The notes: generated by a model from the sequence alone, not told the origin. DNA of 64,000 nucleotides from Pimelobacter simplex (GCF_900114845.1 NZ_FOUK01000004.1:1-64000), one strand, 5' to 3'. Counted from the stretch's first letter, positions 1 to 8,568 are shown. A program made the numbers and translations.

Positions 1-156
1 AGCCCGAGAGAGCGAGGCACGAGCGACCGAAGCGGAGGGAGGCGCCGTCCCGAGCGCCGTCCCGCAAGACGCCCGACCACCCCAACCGAAGGCGACCTCG
101 ACAGCGCGCGCGGCAGCGCGGCGCGAGGCACGAGCGACGCGCTCGCGCCATCCAGC
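1..156. other. Edge region without a recognised gene
   Basis: Very GC-rich sequence downstream of the minus-strand lytic transglycosylase gene. The only structure seen is an exact 16-nt direct repeat, GCGAGGCACGAGCGAC, at 12-27 and 123-138. No convincing reading frame with a start signal is visible. It may be the tail of a gene lying to the left, or ordinary intergenic DNA. Confidence 0.3.
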
Positions 157-810
157 TCAGTACCAGCCGACCCGCTCCGAGTGCTCCCAGGCCTTCTGCG
201 CGCTGCCGTACCGCGCCGCGATGTACGCCAGGCCCCACCGGATCTGGGTCTCGGGGTTGGTCCGCCAGTCGCTGCCGACGACCGCCATCTTGGTCGCCGG
301 GAGCGACTGGGGGATGCCGTAGGCGCCGGAGCTGGGGTTCTCGGCGAGGTGGTTCCAACCGGACTCGCGCGCCCACAGGGCGTCGAGGTAGCGCCACTGG
401 TCGGCGGGGAAGCCGAACTCGAGGAGGAGCTGGTAGCCCAGGGCGCGGTTGGAGCCGCGGTCGATGCCGGCCGGGACCGGTGCCTGCGGGAGGCGCTTCG
501 CGATGCGCTCGGCGCGCCGGGCGAGCTGGGCCATGATCTCGACGGTCGGGACGTCGGCGCGGGCGCCGGAGTCGCGGGAGACCTCGGTCGGCCGGTCCGT
601 GGCGCCGGGGGTCGTCGGAGCCGCCGTGGGCGGCGCGGACGACGGCGCCGGCGCAGCGGTCGCTGCGGGCGCGGCACTGCGACCGCCGCCGCCGTCGCCG
701 CTGCCACCGCAGCCCGACACCAGCAGCACGAGCACGAGCACAAGCACGATCGCGCCGCCGGCGGCACCGGCCGCGTCAGCGGTCGCGAGCACCCGGCGCG
801 GACCCCCCAT
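157..810 (-). CDS. Lytic transglycosylase-like lipoprotein
   Basis: A 217-aa exported protein, probably a peptidoglycan-cleaving lytic transglycosylase or a lysozyme-like relative. The N-terminus has a hydrophobic run rich in Val and Leu followed by a lipobox (LVSGC, Cys near residue 34), so it should be a membrane lipoprotein. A low-complexity Ala/Pro/Thr linker follows to about residue 75. The C-terminal 100 residues carry the SLT-like signature: ESGWNHLAENPSSGAYGIPQ with the likely catalytic Glu, then a GLAYIAARYG segment. A TAGGGT box 8 nt before the ATG suggests a leaderless transcript that begins at the end of the helicase gene. Family is clear; the substrate bond is inferred. Confidence 0.8.
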   Translation of the reverse strand: MGGPRRVLATADAAGAAGGAIVLVLVLVLLVSGCGGSGDGGGGRSAAPAATAAPAPSSAPPTAAPTTPGATDRPTEVSRDSGARADVPTVEIMAQLARRAERIAKRLPQAPVPAGIDRGSNRALGYQLLLEFGFPADQWRYLDALWARESGWNHLAENPSSGAYGIPQSLPATKMAVVGSDWRTNPETQIRWGLAYIAARYGSAQKAWEHSERVGWY

Positions 811-818
811 GGGGCCCG

Positions 819-824
819 ACCCTA
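819..824 (-). promoter_or_regulatory. Candidate -10 box, leaderless transglycosylase transcript
   Basis: TAGGGT on the minus strand, 8 nt before the ATG at 810. It would make this gene independent of the upstream helicase. No clear -35 is seen. Confidence 0.4.
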
Positions 825-826
825 GG

Positions 827-2560
827 TCAGTCCTGGGGCTTGCGCGAGCGCTTCGGCGGACCGTAGTCGCGGGCGAGCTCGATGAGCTTGCCGCTGATCC
901 GCGTCGACTTCAGCTTCTCCCAGGCCTCGGGCGGGAGGTTCGCCGGGAGCTCGACGATGGAGTAGTCGGGCCGGATGGTGATCTTGCCGAAGTCGCGCCG
1001 GTCGAGGCCGCCCTCGTTGGCGAGCGCGCCGACGATCTGGCGGGGCTCGACGCGGTGCCGCTTCCCCACCTGGATCTTGTACGACGCCAGGTTGCCCCCC
1101 GAGCGCGAGCCCCGGTCGCGACCACCGCGGCCACCGCGGTCGTCGTCCGCGCTCCAGTCGCGCTTGCGGTGGTCGCCGCGGTCGCCCCGGTCGCCACGGT
1201 CGTCGAACCGGCCACGGCGCGGCTCCGGCTCGGGCTCGAGGAGGAGCGGGGTGTCGCCCTGCATGGCGATGGCGAGGGCGGCGGCGACGTCGACCTCGGG
1301 CACGTCGTGCTCGCGGATGTAGTGGCCGACGACGTCGCGGAAGAACTCGATCTGCGGGGACTCGAGGGCCGCGGTGATCTGGTCGTCGAAGCGGGCCAGG
1401 CGGGTCACGTTGACCGCCTCGACGCTGGGCAGCTGCATCTGGTCGAGGGTCGAGCGGGTGGCCTTCTCGATGTGCTTGAGGAGGTAGCGCTCGCGCGGGG
1501 TGACGAACGAGATCGCGTCGCCGCTGCGGCCGGCGCGGCCGGTGCGGCCGATCCGGTGGACGTAGGCCTCGGTGTCGGTGGGGATGTCGTAGTTGACGAC
1601 GTGGCTGATCCGCTCGACGTCGAGGCCGCGGGCGGCGACGTCGGTGGCGACGAGGATGTCGAGCTTGCCGTCCTTGAGCTGGTTGACGGTGCGCTCGCGC
1701 TGCTGCTGGGCGATGTCGCCGTTGATGGCGGCCGCGCTGTAGCCGCGGGCGCGCAGCTTCTCGGCGAGCGTCTCGGTCTCGCTCTTGGTGCGGACGAAGA
1801 CGATCATCCCCTCGAAGTTCTCGACCTCGAGGATGCGCGTCAGCGCGTCGACCTTCTGGGGGTAGCTGACGATCAGGTAGCGCTGGGTGATGTTCTCGGC
1901 CGTGCGCGTCTTGCGCTCGATCGCGATCGACACCGGGTCGTTGAGGTACTTCGACGACAGCGCCTTGATCTGCTTGGGCATCGTCGCCGAGAACAGCGCG
2001 ACCTGCTTGTCGGTGGGGGTGTCGGCGAGGATCGTCTCGACGTCCTCGGCGAAGCCCATGTTGAGCATCTCGTCGGCCTCGTCGAGCACGAGGAAGCGGA
2101 GCTCGCTGAGGTCGAGGGTGCCCTTGTCGAGGTGGTCCATGATCCGGCCGGGCGTGCCGACGACGATGTGGACGCCGCGGCGCAGCGCGGACAGCTGGAC
2201 GCCGTAGCCCTGGCCGCCGTAGACCGGGAGGACGTGGACGCCGCGCAGGTCGGCGGCGTACTTCTCGAACGCCTCGCAGACCTGGAGCGCCAGCTCGCGG
2301 GTGGGCGCGAGGACGAGCGCCTGCGGCGTCTTCTGCGACAGGTCGAGGCGGTCGAGGATCGGCAGCGCGAACGCGGCGGTCTTGCCCGTGCCGGTCTGCG
2401 CGAGACCCATCACGTCCCGCCCGTCGAGCAGGTGGGGGATGGTCTGGGCCTGGATCGCGGACGGCGACTCGTAGCCGACGCCCTTGAGGGCCTTCAGGAT
2501 CCGCTCGCCGAGACCGAGGTCGGCAAACGTGGCGGTCTCGTGCTCTGCGGTCTCACTCAC
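827..2560 (-). CDS. deaD: DEAD-box RNA helicase (DeaD/CsdA type)
   Basis: A 577-aa cytoplasmic ATP-dependent RNA helicase, expected to act in ribosome assembly, RNA decay or cold adaptation. All core motifs are visible in order: a Q-motif (SAIQAQTIP), Walker A (AQTGTGKT), PTRELALQV, DEADEML, SATMP, and motif VI HRIGRTGRAGR. After the two RecA-like domains comes a basic Arg/Gly/Asp-rich stretch (about 440-490). A DbpA-type RNA-binding domain follows (KIQVGKRHRVEPRQIVGAL) near the C-terminus, the architecture of DeaD rather than RhlE. The GTG start is preceded at 6 nt by TACCCT, so the message may be leaderless. It lies divergently from the FnIII/nuclease genes. Confidence 0.93.
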   Translation of the reverse strand: MSETAEHETATFADLGLGERILKALKGVGYESPSAIQAQTIPHLLDGRDVMGLAQTGTGKTAAFALPILDRLDLSQKTPQALVLAPTRELALQVCEAFEKYAADLRGVHVLPVYGGQGYGVQLSALRRGVHIVVGTPGRIMDHLDKGTLDLSELRFLVLDEADEMLNMGFAEDVETILADTPTDKQVALFSATMPKQIKALSSKYLNDPVSIAIERKTRTAENITQRYLIVSYPQKVDALTRILEVENFEGMIVFVRTKSETETLAEKLRARGYSAAAINGDIAQQQRERTVNQLKDGKLDILVATDVAARGLDVERISHVVNYDIPTDTEAYVHRIGRTGRAGRSGDAISFVTPRERYLLKHIEKATRSTLDQMQLPSVEAVNVTRLARFDDQITAALESPQIEFFRDVVGHYIREHDVPEVDVAAALAIAMQGDTPLLLEPEPEPRRGRFDDRGDRGDRGDHRKRDWSADDDRGGRGGRDRGSRSGGNLASYKIQVGKRHRVEPRQIVGALANEGGLDRRDFGKITIRPDYSIVELPANLPPEAWEKLKSTRISGKLIELARDYGPPKRSRKPQD

Positions 2561-2566
2561 CCGTCA

Positions 2567-2572
2567 AGGGTA
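2567..2572 (-). promoter_or_regulatory. Candidate -10 box of the helicase gene
   Basis: TACCCT on the minus strand, 6 nt before the GTG start at 2560, consistent with a leaderless transcript. Confidence 0.4.
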
Positions 2573-2750
2573 GTGCCGTGAGCCTTCTCACCCCTGATCG
2601 TCGGCGCGGTGCGCTCAGTCACCCTGGGCCCTGTGGCAGCGCGCAGGCCCGGGACGGAGGTCCCGGCCGTCGCGGAAAGGGTGCACCCCGGCCGGTCACC
2701 ACGTACGGTCGTGTCCGGAGTTTTACCCAATTTCGAGGGAGCACGATCCG

Positions 2751-4256
2751 GTGACGCGTACGACGAGGACACCGCTGGCGCTGCTGCTGGTCGCCGTGCT
2801 GGCCCTGGCCGGCGCGCTGGCCGCGGTGACGACGGCACCCGCCGAGGCCGCCCCGAAGCCGGGCCCCGTCGCCGGCGTGACGGTCGGCGACGCCCGGATC
2901 GCGGGCAGCAAGGCCAGCGTGCGCATCGCGTGGCGCAAGGCGCCCCGGGCCCGCGGCTACCAGGTGCTCTGGGCGCGCTCCGCGAAGATGAAGAAGGCGC
3001 GCACGGCGTCGGTCCGCAAGCGCTCCTACACGGTCCGCAACCTCGCGGTCGGGCAGACCTGGTGCTTCCAGGTGCGCGCGGTGGCCGGCAAGAAGAAGGG
3101 CAAGCGCTCCGCCCCGATCTGCCGCCGGGTCGCCAAGCCGGGCCAGTCCGCCTCGCCCTGGATCGCGGCCTCGAGCGTCACCGGGATCGGGACGGCGGCG
3201 CGCACCCAGCTCACCGTCCGCTGGCGGGCGACCGCCGGCGCGCGGTCCTACGAGCTCGACTACGCGATCACGCCGGAGCCCGTCGTCAACTACCCACTGT
3301 GGGAGAACAAGGCCCGGCAGACCAAGAAGGTCACCGGCCCCACCGCCGTCCTGCCCGGACTGACGCCCGGCAAGATCTACTGCTTCCAGGTCCGCGCGAT
3401 CACCGCCGGCGGCGCCGGCGACCGCAGCCCGACGCACTGCAAGTACACGATGACCGCCGACCGCCGGCTCCCGTCGGGCTCGCCGCAGGCCCTCGACGTC
3501 GCGACGTGGAACATCTGCGCCAGCCCGGTCGCCTGCCGCACCCACCCGTTCAACAAGCGGGTCGACGCGATCGCCACCCGGATCAAGGCAGCGAACGTCG
3601 ACGTCGCCGCGATCCAGGAGGCCCCGCCGGGTCCGGTGGACGACCTCACCCGCCGGCTGAGCGGCTTCGACCGCGCCTGCACCTCCGGCGCCGAGGCGGT
3701 CTTCGTGCGGACCTACCGCTACCGGGTGCTCTCGAGCAGCGACACGGTCGGCACGCCGCACACCAACCCGGGCGCCTGCTGGGCACGGATCGAGCCGGCC
3801 AACGGCGGCGACCCTGTCGTGGTCGTGAGCCTGCACCTCAAGCCGGGGCCCACCGCGGCCGACGACCGGGTCCGCCGGACGCAGGCCGCCGACGTGCTCG
3901 CCTGGGTGCGCGACCGGTTCCCCCGCGAGCACCTGGTGCTCGCCGGCGACACCAACTCCAACCGCGGCCACGACCTCGACGGCCCGCGCCTCGCCTGGCA
4001 GTCGGGCAGCCTGATGGACGCCTACGACATCGCCGGCGCCTTCCGCAGCTATCCCGTGCAGAACTCGATGAACAACTGGGAGACCACCCCCAAGGAGTCC
4101 ACCCGCTGGGGTGCGCACATCGACCGGGTCTTCTCCTCGGCCGGCATCCACGTCGCGAGCTGGGAGATCATCGAGCCCCAGTCCGGCGGTCGCTACACCC
4201 AGCTCCTGTCCGACCACAGCCTGGTCCGGACCGGGCTCCTCATCCCCACCAGCTGA
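2751..4256 (+). CDS. Secreted FnIII-endonuclease/exonuclease/phosphatase protein 1
   Basis: A 501-aa exported protein. An N-terminal signal peptide (hydrophobic LLLVAVLALAGALAAV, cleavage near AEA) is followed by two fibronectin-III-like domains (about 35-130 and 135-230). The C-terminal domain belongs to the endonuclease/exonuclease/phosphatase superfamily: ATWNIC, IQEAP, SLHLKPG, GDTNSN, HIDRVF and a terminal LSDHSLV contribute the metal and catalytic residues of DNase-I-like enzymes. It could be a secreted nuclease or phosphodiesterase; the substrate cannot be read from the sequence. GTG start with an upstream GAGGGAG. One nucleotide separates it from a paralogue, so the two are a tandem duplication and probably one operon. 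Confidence 0.82.
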   Translation: MTRTTRTPLALLLVAVLALAGALAAVTTAPAEAAPKPGPVAGVTVGDARIAGSKASVRIAWRKAPRARGYQVLWARSAKMKKARTASVRKRSYTVRNLAVGQTWCFQVRAVAGKKKGKRSAPICRRVAKPGQSASPWIAASSVTGIGTAARTQLTVRWRATAGARSYELDYAITPEPVVNYPLWENKARQTKKVTGPTAVLPGLTPGKIYCFQVRAITAGGAGDRSPTHCKYTMTADRRLPSGSPQALDVATWNICASPVACRTHPFNKRVDAIATRIKAANVDVAAIQEAPPGPVDDLTRRLSGFDRACTSGAEAVFVRTYRYRVLSSSDTVGTPHTNPGACWARIEPANGGDPVVVVSLHLKPGPTAADDRVRRTQAADVLAWVRDRFPREHLVLAGDTNSNRGHDLDGPRLAWQSGSLMDAYDIAGAFRSYPVQNSMNNWETTPKESTRWGAHIDRVFSSAGIHVASWEIIEPQSGGRYTQLLSDHSLVRTGLLIPTS

Positions 4257-4257
4257 C

Positions 4258-5817
4258 ATGACCCCCACCTGCTCCCGCTCCCGCACCCACACCGCCGTCG
4301 TCGTCCTCGCGACGATCGCGACCGCCGTCGCCCTGCTCGGCGCCCTGCCCGCCCCGGCCGCCGACGCCGCCCGGGCCGCGGCGCCCGGCAAGGCCAAGCA
4401 CGTCCGCCTGGTCCAGCCGACCGTGTCCGGCGACCGCGCCGGCCTCACCGTCAAGTGGAACCGCGCGAAGCGGGCGCGCACCTACCGGGTGCGCTGGTCG
4501 ACGTCGCCCACGATGGCCGGGGCGCAGGCGACGAGCACGCGCGGCCGGTCGGTGGTGCTGCGCAACCTCGCCCAGGGGGTGACCTACTGCGCGCAGGTGC
4601 GGGCCAAGGCCGGCAAGCAGAAGGGGCCGTGGTCCCGCGCCGTCTGCCGGACGACGCCCCGGCTCGACCCGGTCGGTGCGCCCTGGGTGTCGGGCCAGGT
4701 CGTCCAGGGGACGGCGCCGAGCACGGTGGCGGTGACCTTCTCGTGGCCGCGGGTGGCCGGGGCCACGGGCTACCAGGTCGACTACGCGCCGGGCACCGGG
4801 TCGGTGCAGTCCAACCGCAAGAAGAAGACGGTCAAGGCCGACATCTCGGGCTCGCGGACGGTGCGCGGGCTGACCCCCGGCGGCACCTACTGCTTCCAGG
4901 TCCGCGCGCTGAGCAAGTGGGGCACCGGCCTGCGCAGCACCACCGGCTGCCGGCTGCTGACCCGGGCCGAGCGGACCGTCCCGCCGCGCGCGTTCGCGCT
5001 CGACTTCGCCACGTGGAACGTGTGCAGCACGATGTGCAGCAAGCCGTCGTGGGCCAAGCGCCAGGTCGCGGTGCGCGACCGGATCCTGCGGATGAACGCC
5101 GACGTCGTCGCCGTCCAGGAGGCGATCGCGGCCACGCCCTACCTCACCGCCAACCTCGGCGGGTACACCCGTGGCTGCCAGGTGGGCGACGGCACCACCG
5201 CCCAGGGCAACACGGTCGGCCGCCAGGCCCTCTACGTGCGCACGTCGACCTACCGCGTGGTCCCGGGCACCAACCAGGGCATCATCTTCAGCCAGGTCGG
5301 CGACGTCTACCCGTCCCACGGCGCCTGCTGGGTCGAGGTCCAGGACATCAGGACCGGCCAGCACGTCGTCGTGGCGAGCGTGCACCTCGTCCACCCCATC
5401 GGCACCAAGTACGACAAGGGCCGCGACCGGCAGACCCTGCAGCTGCTCGCCGCGATCGCGCAGCGCTACGCCGGCAAGCCGATGCCGCCGGTGGCGCTGG
5501 CGGGTGACTTCAACTCCCACCGCCAGCGCGCGTACGACGGACCGCGGGTGCGCCTGGAGGCCAACGGCTACCGCGACTCGTTCGACGTCGCCGCTCGCTT
5601 CCTGACGCCGAGCTACCGCAACTCCGCGCACGGCTGGGCGACCACGCCGCTGGTGACCCCGCGCACGGGCAACCACCTCGACCGGGTGTTCACCTCGGCC
5701 GGCATCCACGCGGCGAGCTGGCGGATCGACGAGCCGATGACGGCCGACGGCCGGTACTACGCCGGACTGCTGTCCGACCACAGCCCGGTCATCACGTCGT
5801 TGCGCATCCCCTACTGA
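4258..5817 (+). CDS. Secreted FnIII-endonuclease/exonuclease/phosphatase protein 2
   Basis: A 519-aa paralogue of the preceding gene with the same architecture: signal peptide (TAVVVLATIATAVALLGALP), two FnIII-like domains with a recurring YCxQVRA strand, and a DNase-I-like catalytic domain (FATWNVCS, VQEAI, VHLVHP, GDFNSH, HLDRVF, LSDHSPV). The start is the ATG one base after the upstream stop codon; an in-frame start further upstream would lie inside the first gene. Compared with copy 1 it has an insertion before the His-containing strand (about residues 315-345). It ends 9 nt from the convergent glmS gene. Role inferred as extracellular nuclease or phosphoesterase. Confidence 0.82.
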   Translation: MTPTCSRSRTHTAVVVLATIATAVALLGALPAPAADAARAAAPGKAKHVRLVQPTVSGDRAGLTVKWNRAKRARTYRVRWSTSPTMAGAQATSTRGRSVVLRNLAQGVTYCAQVRAKAGKQKGPWSRAVCRTTPRLDPVGAPWVSGQVVQGTAPSTVAVTFSWPRVAGATGYQVDYAPGTGSVQSNRKKKTVKADISGSRTVRGLTPGGTYCFQVRALSKWGTGLRSTTGCRLLTRAERTVPPRAFALDFATWNVCSTMCSKPSWAKRQVAVRDRILRMNADVVAVQEAIAATPYLTANLGGYTRGCQVGDGTTAQGNTVGRQALYVRTSTYRVVPGTNQGIIFSQVGDVYPSHGACWVEVQDIRTGQHVVVASVHLVHPIGTKYDKGRDRQTLQLLAAIAQRYAGKPMPPVALAGDFNSHRQRAYDGPRVRLEANGYRDSFDVAARFLTPSYRNSAHGWATTPLVTPRTGNHLDRVFTSAGIHAASWRIDEPMTADGRYYAGLLSDHSPVITSLRIPY

Positions 5818-5826
5818 GGGGGCGGC

Positions 5827-7662
5827 TCACTCCACGGTGACCGACTTGGCCAGGTTCCGCGGCTTGTCGATGTCGTGGCCCAGGCTGAGCGCGGCGTGGT
5901 AGGCCAGCACCTGCAGCGGGATCGTCAGCAGGATCGGGTCGAGCTCGCGCTCGCTGCGCGGCACGTCGATCCGGTCGGCCTTCGCGGCGGCGTCCCCGAG
6001 GTCGACGCCCTCGTGGGTGACGACGACGAGCGGGCCGCCGCGCGCGGCGATCTGCTCCAGGGCGGCGACATTGCGCTCGACGAGCTCGTCGTCGGGCACG
6101 ATCGCGACGGTCGGGACCTGCGGTGAGATGAGCGCGAGCGGGCCGTGCTTGAGCTCGCTCGTCTGGTACGCCTCGGCGTGCCGGTAGCTGATCTCCTTGA
6201 ACTTCTGCGCCCCCTCGCGCGCCACGGGGAAGCCGCGCACCCGGCCCACGAAGAACAGGCTCTCGGCCTCGGCCAGCCGGTGCGCGACGAGCGCCAGCTG
6301 GGGCTCGGTGGCGAGCACCTGCTCGATCTGGCCGGGCAGCGCGGTGAGGCCGGCGATCAGCCGCCTGCCGTCGGCGATCGAGAGGTCGCGGACCCGGCCG
6401 AGCTGGATCGCGAGCATCGCGAACGCGAGGTACATGTTGGTCAGCGCCTTCGTCGAGGCGACCGCGACCTCGGGACCGGCGTGCAGGTAGATGCCGCCGT
6501 CGACCTCGCGCGCGATGGCGGAGCCGACCACGTTGACCAGGCCGATCACCCGGCCGCCCTTGCGGCGCACCTCCTGGACGGCGAGCAGCGTGTCGATGGT
6601 CTCGCCGGACTGGCTGACCGCGACGTAGAGCGTATCCGGCTCGATGATCGGGTTGCGGTAGCGGAACTCGCTGGCCGGCTCGGCGTCGGCGGGCACCCGG
6701 GCGAGCTCCTCGATCAGCGAGGCGCCCATCTCGCCCACGTAGTACGCCGAGCCGCAGCCCAGGATCTTGACCCGCCGGATCGCCCGCAGCTCGCGGGCGT
6801 CGAGGTTGAGCCCGCCCAGGTGGCCGGTGCCGAAGCGCTCGTCGAGCCGGCCGCGCAGCACCGCCTCGGCGCGGGCCGGCTGCTCGAGCATCTCCTTGTG
6901 CATGAACGAGTCGTGCTCGCCCGCGTCGTACGCCGCGGGGTCGATGTCGACCTCCTTCGCCCGGCGGTCGGTGGCGGAGAGGCCCGACGGGTCGATCCGG
7001 TACGTCGTGAACCCGCTCGCCGTCACCGTCGCCATCTCGCCGTCGTCGAGGTGCGCGACCGTCGTCGTGTAGCGGACCAGCGCGGCGAGATCGGAGGCGA
7101 CGTGCATCTCCTTCTCGCCGACGCCGATGATGAGCGGGCTGCCGTTGCGGGCCACCACCAGCCGGTCGGGGAAGTCGGCGTGGGCGACCGCGACGCCGTA
7201 CGTGCCCTCGACCCGGGCGAGTGCCTCCGCCGTCCGCTGCTCCAGGGTGGCCGCGGTGGACCGGGCGACCAGGTGCGCGAGCACCTCGGTGTCGGTGTCG
7301 GAGACGAGCGGGACGCCGGCGTCGGCGAGCTCGGCCCGCAGCGCGGCGGCGTTGTCGATGATGCCGTTGTGCACGACCGCGACCCGGCCGGCCGCATCGG
7401 TGTGGGGGTGCGCGTTGACGTCGTTGGCCGGTCCGTGGGTGGCCCACCGGGTGTGGCCGATGCCGATCTTGCCGCCGAAGCGGTGGGGCAGGCTCTCGGC
7501 GAGGTCCCGGACCCGCCCGGCCCGCTTGGCCAGCCGGAGCCCGCTGCCGCCGAGGACGGCCAGCCCGGCCGAGTCGTAGCCGCGGTGCTCGAGCCGGGTC
7601 AGCCCCTCCACGAGGACGGGGGCCGCCTGCTGGGCGCCGATGTAGCCGACGATGCCGCACAT
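5827..7662 (-). CDS. glmS: Glutamine-fructose-6-phosphate aminotransferase GlmS
   Basis: A 611-aa cytoplasmic enzyme that makes glucosamine-6-phosphate from fructose-6-phosphate and glutamine, the first step towards UDP-GlcNAc and peptidoglycan. The start is fixed by MCGIVGYIG, whose Cys becomes the N-terminal nucleophile of the glutaminase domain (about 1-240). Two SIS sugar-isomerase domains follow, with the SQSGETIDT and STKALTN loops, and the protein ends in the family signature KPRNLAKSVTVE. Full length for the family. GAGGGAGAA lies before the ATG. A small unknown gene ends 14 nt upstream, so they are probably co-transcribed. No glmS ribozyme-like leader fits in that gap. Confidence 0.97.
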   Translation of the reverse strand: MCGIVGYIGAQQAAPVLVEGLTRLEHRGYDSAGLAVLGGSGLRLAKRAGRVRDLAESLPHRFGGKIGIGHTRWATHGPANDVNAHPHTDAAGRVAVVHNGIIDNAAALRAELADAGVPLVSDTDTEVLAHLVARSTAATLEQRTAEALARVEGTYGVAVAHADFPDRLVVARNGSPLIIGVGEKEMHVASDLAALVRYTTTVAHLDDGEMATVTASGFTTYRIDPSGLSATDRRAKEVDIDPAAYDAGEHDSFMHKEMLEQPARAEAVLRGRLDERFGTGHLGGLNLDARELRAIRRVKILGCGSAYYVGEMGASLIEELARVPADAEPASEFRYRNPIIEPDTLYVAVSQSGETIDTLLAVQEVRRKGGRVIGLVNVVGSAIAREVDGGIYLHAGPEVAVASTKALTNMYLAFAMLAIQLGRVRDLSIADGRRLIAGLTALPGQIEQVLATEPQLALVAHRLAEAESLFFVGRVRGFPVAREGAQKFKEISYRHAEAYQTSELKHGPLALISPQVPTVAIVPDDELVERNVAALEQIAARGGPLVVVTHEGVDLGDAAAKADRIDVPRSERELDPILLTIPLQVLAYHAALSLGHDIDKPRNLAKSVTVE

Positions 7663-7676
7663 GTTCTGGTTCTCCC

Positions 7677-7940
7677 TCAGCCGTAGATGATGCGCCGCAG
7701 CTGCCGCTCGGACAGGTCCGGCGGGGCGACGACGGTCGCCCGGAGCTCCTCGCGGAGCCGGGTGAAGATCTGCTCGTTGCGCGCGCCGTAGGTCTTCAGC
7801 TCGCGGTGCCGCCGGCGGACCCACTCCTCCACGCGCTCGTCGTGGAAGGCGAGCACGTCCTGGATCAGCCGGGCCGCCTCGGCGGCGTCCATCCCGCTGC
7901 TGTCCTGGACGTGGCGCAGCAGCCGCGGGTCGACGTACAC
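7677..7940 (-). CDS. Small protein of unknown function upstream of glmS
   Basis: An 87-aa acidic-basic mixed protein with no signal peptide or membrane segment. It looks wholly alpha-helical, with an amphipathic stretch (EAARLIQDVLAFHDERVEEW) and many Arg and Glu. It starts at GTG; no in-frame start exists further upstream and the Shine-Dalgarno is weak, so the start is uncertain. It ends 14 nt before glmS on the same strand, which supports a real gene in the same operon. I do not recognise the family. Confidence 0.55.
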   Translation of the reverse strand: MYVDPRLLRHVQDSSGMDAAEAARLIQDVLAFHDERVEEWVRRRHRELKTYGARNEQIFTRLREELRATVVAPPDLSERQLRRIIYG

Positions 7941-8139
7941 CCGGAGAGCGTGCCCGATCGCATGAGTTGGCGCAATTTCCTGCCCGGAATCGGGCAGGAA
8001 TCGTGACCTCGCCCCAGGGCGTTCCGGGCCAGTACGCCTAGGTGGAGCGTGGGTGGGGAGGCCGACCGATTTCGACGCCGTCCGTGGAGGGCGTGGGGCG
8101 ATCCGAGTCGTCTTCTGGCCCAGCGAGTGGAGGACGTGC

Positions 8140-8169
8140 TATCTTGGTGAACACAAGGTGAACAGGAGG
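8140..8169 (+). promoter_or_regulatory. Extended -10 and strong Shine-Dalgarno of the microprotein gene
   Basis: An extended -10 (TGC then TATCTT at 8140-8145) is followed by the direct repeat GGTGAAC (8146 and 8155) and a perfect AGGAGG at 8164-8169, six bases before the ATG at 8176. The GGTGAAC pair just after the -10 could bind a regulator. Confidence 0.5.
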
Positions 8170-8175
8170 TGACCC

Positions 8176-8310
8176 ATGACCAACACCAACGTGACCACTC
8201 ATCTCGAGATGCGCTGGCTGCCCGTGACCGGAGCCGACGGCCGCACGCGGATGGAGGCTGTCTGGGTCGAGGTCGGCCAGCCCGTGGCCGCGCACTCGCA
8301 CGCAGCCTGA
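8176..8310 (+). CDS. 44-aa microprotein, unknown function
   Basis: A 44-residue reading frame beginning MTNTNVTTHLEMRWLPVTG and ending in an Ala/His tail (VAAHSHAA). It has no signal peptide or membrane segment; the centre (RWLPVTG, RMEAVWVEV) looks like a beta hairpin. Support for a real gene comes from the signals: an extended -10, a perfect AGGAGG at ideal spacing, a clean stop and a strong hairpin terminator about 30 nt later, making a monocistronic unit. From memory, similar short RW-P-V proteins are annotated as hypothetical in other actinobacteria; I cannot verify that here. Confidence 0.7.
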   Translation: MTNTNVTTHLEMRWLPVTGADGRTRMEAVWVEVGQPVAAHSHAA

Positions 8311-8342
8311 GACAGCTCTCGCCGCACCCGCAGACCGAGCCC

Positions 8343-8377
8343 GAAGGCCCGCCCCCGACCACCGGGGGCGGGCCTTC
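8343..8377 (+). terminator. Hairpin terminator after the microprotein gene
   Basis: A perfect 14-bp stem (8343-8356 with 8364-8377) around a 7-nt loop, very GC-rich. No T-run follows, as is common in high-GC actinobacteria. Confidence 0.8.
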
Positions 8378-8516
8378 GCACGTCCCGGGGACGTCGGCTC
8401 GGCCGAGGACGGCGCCCACCGCGGCGCGCGCCTGCATTTCTCCGCACGTTCATCTTTGTGAGCCAGGACACGCCTTGCCCGGGAATGGTTGACGTGTCAC
8501 CATTGGTTGGAACAGT

Positions 8517-8532
8517 CGTTGACGATTCAACG
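8517..8532. promoter_or_regulatory. Candidate operator of the yceI gene
   Basis: CGTTGA-CGAT-TCAACG is a perfect dyad with 6-bp arms, 37 nt before the YceI start. A TTGACG at 8489 precedes it and another overlaps it. The TTGA-N4-TCAA form resembles MarR-family sites. The regulator is unknown. Confidence 0.4.
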
Positions 8533-8568
8533 AATCTTCGGAATCCACCACCCAAGGAGCCTCGCACC

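Noticed and set aside
12..138. 16-nt direct repeat GCGAGGCACGAGCGAC as an attachment site
   Set aside because: No integrase or mobile gene lies between or near the copies, and similar GC-rich words are common in such genomes.
449..2581. Long reading frame antisense to the DEAD-box helicase gene
   Set aside because: Produced by the high GC bias at third positions of the helicase codons; composition is Val/Asp/Arg-rich without any domain, and the helicase on the other strand is unambiguous.
7663..7676. glmS ribozyme or riboswitch in front of glmS
   Set aside because: Only 14 nt separate the upstream stop codon from glmS; no room and no structure.
8458..8568. Longer N-terminus for the YceI protein (start at 8458)
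   Set aside because: It would overlap the promoter-like TTGACG hexamers and the dyad, and the added residues have no homology; the ATG at 8569 has a good Shine-Dalgarno.
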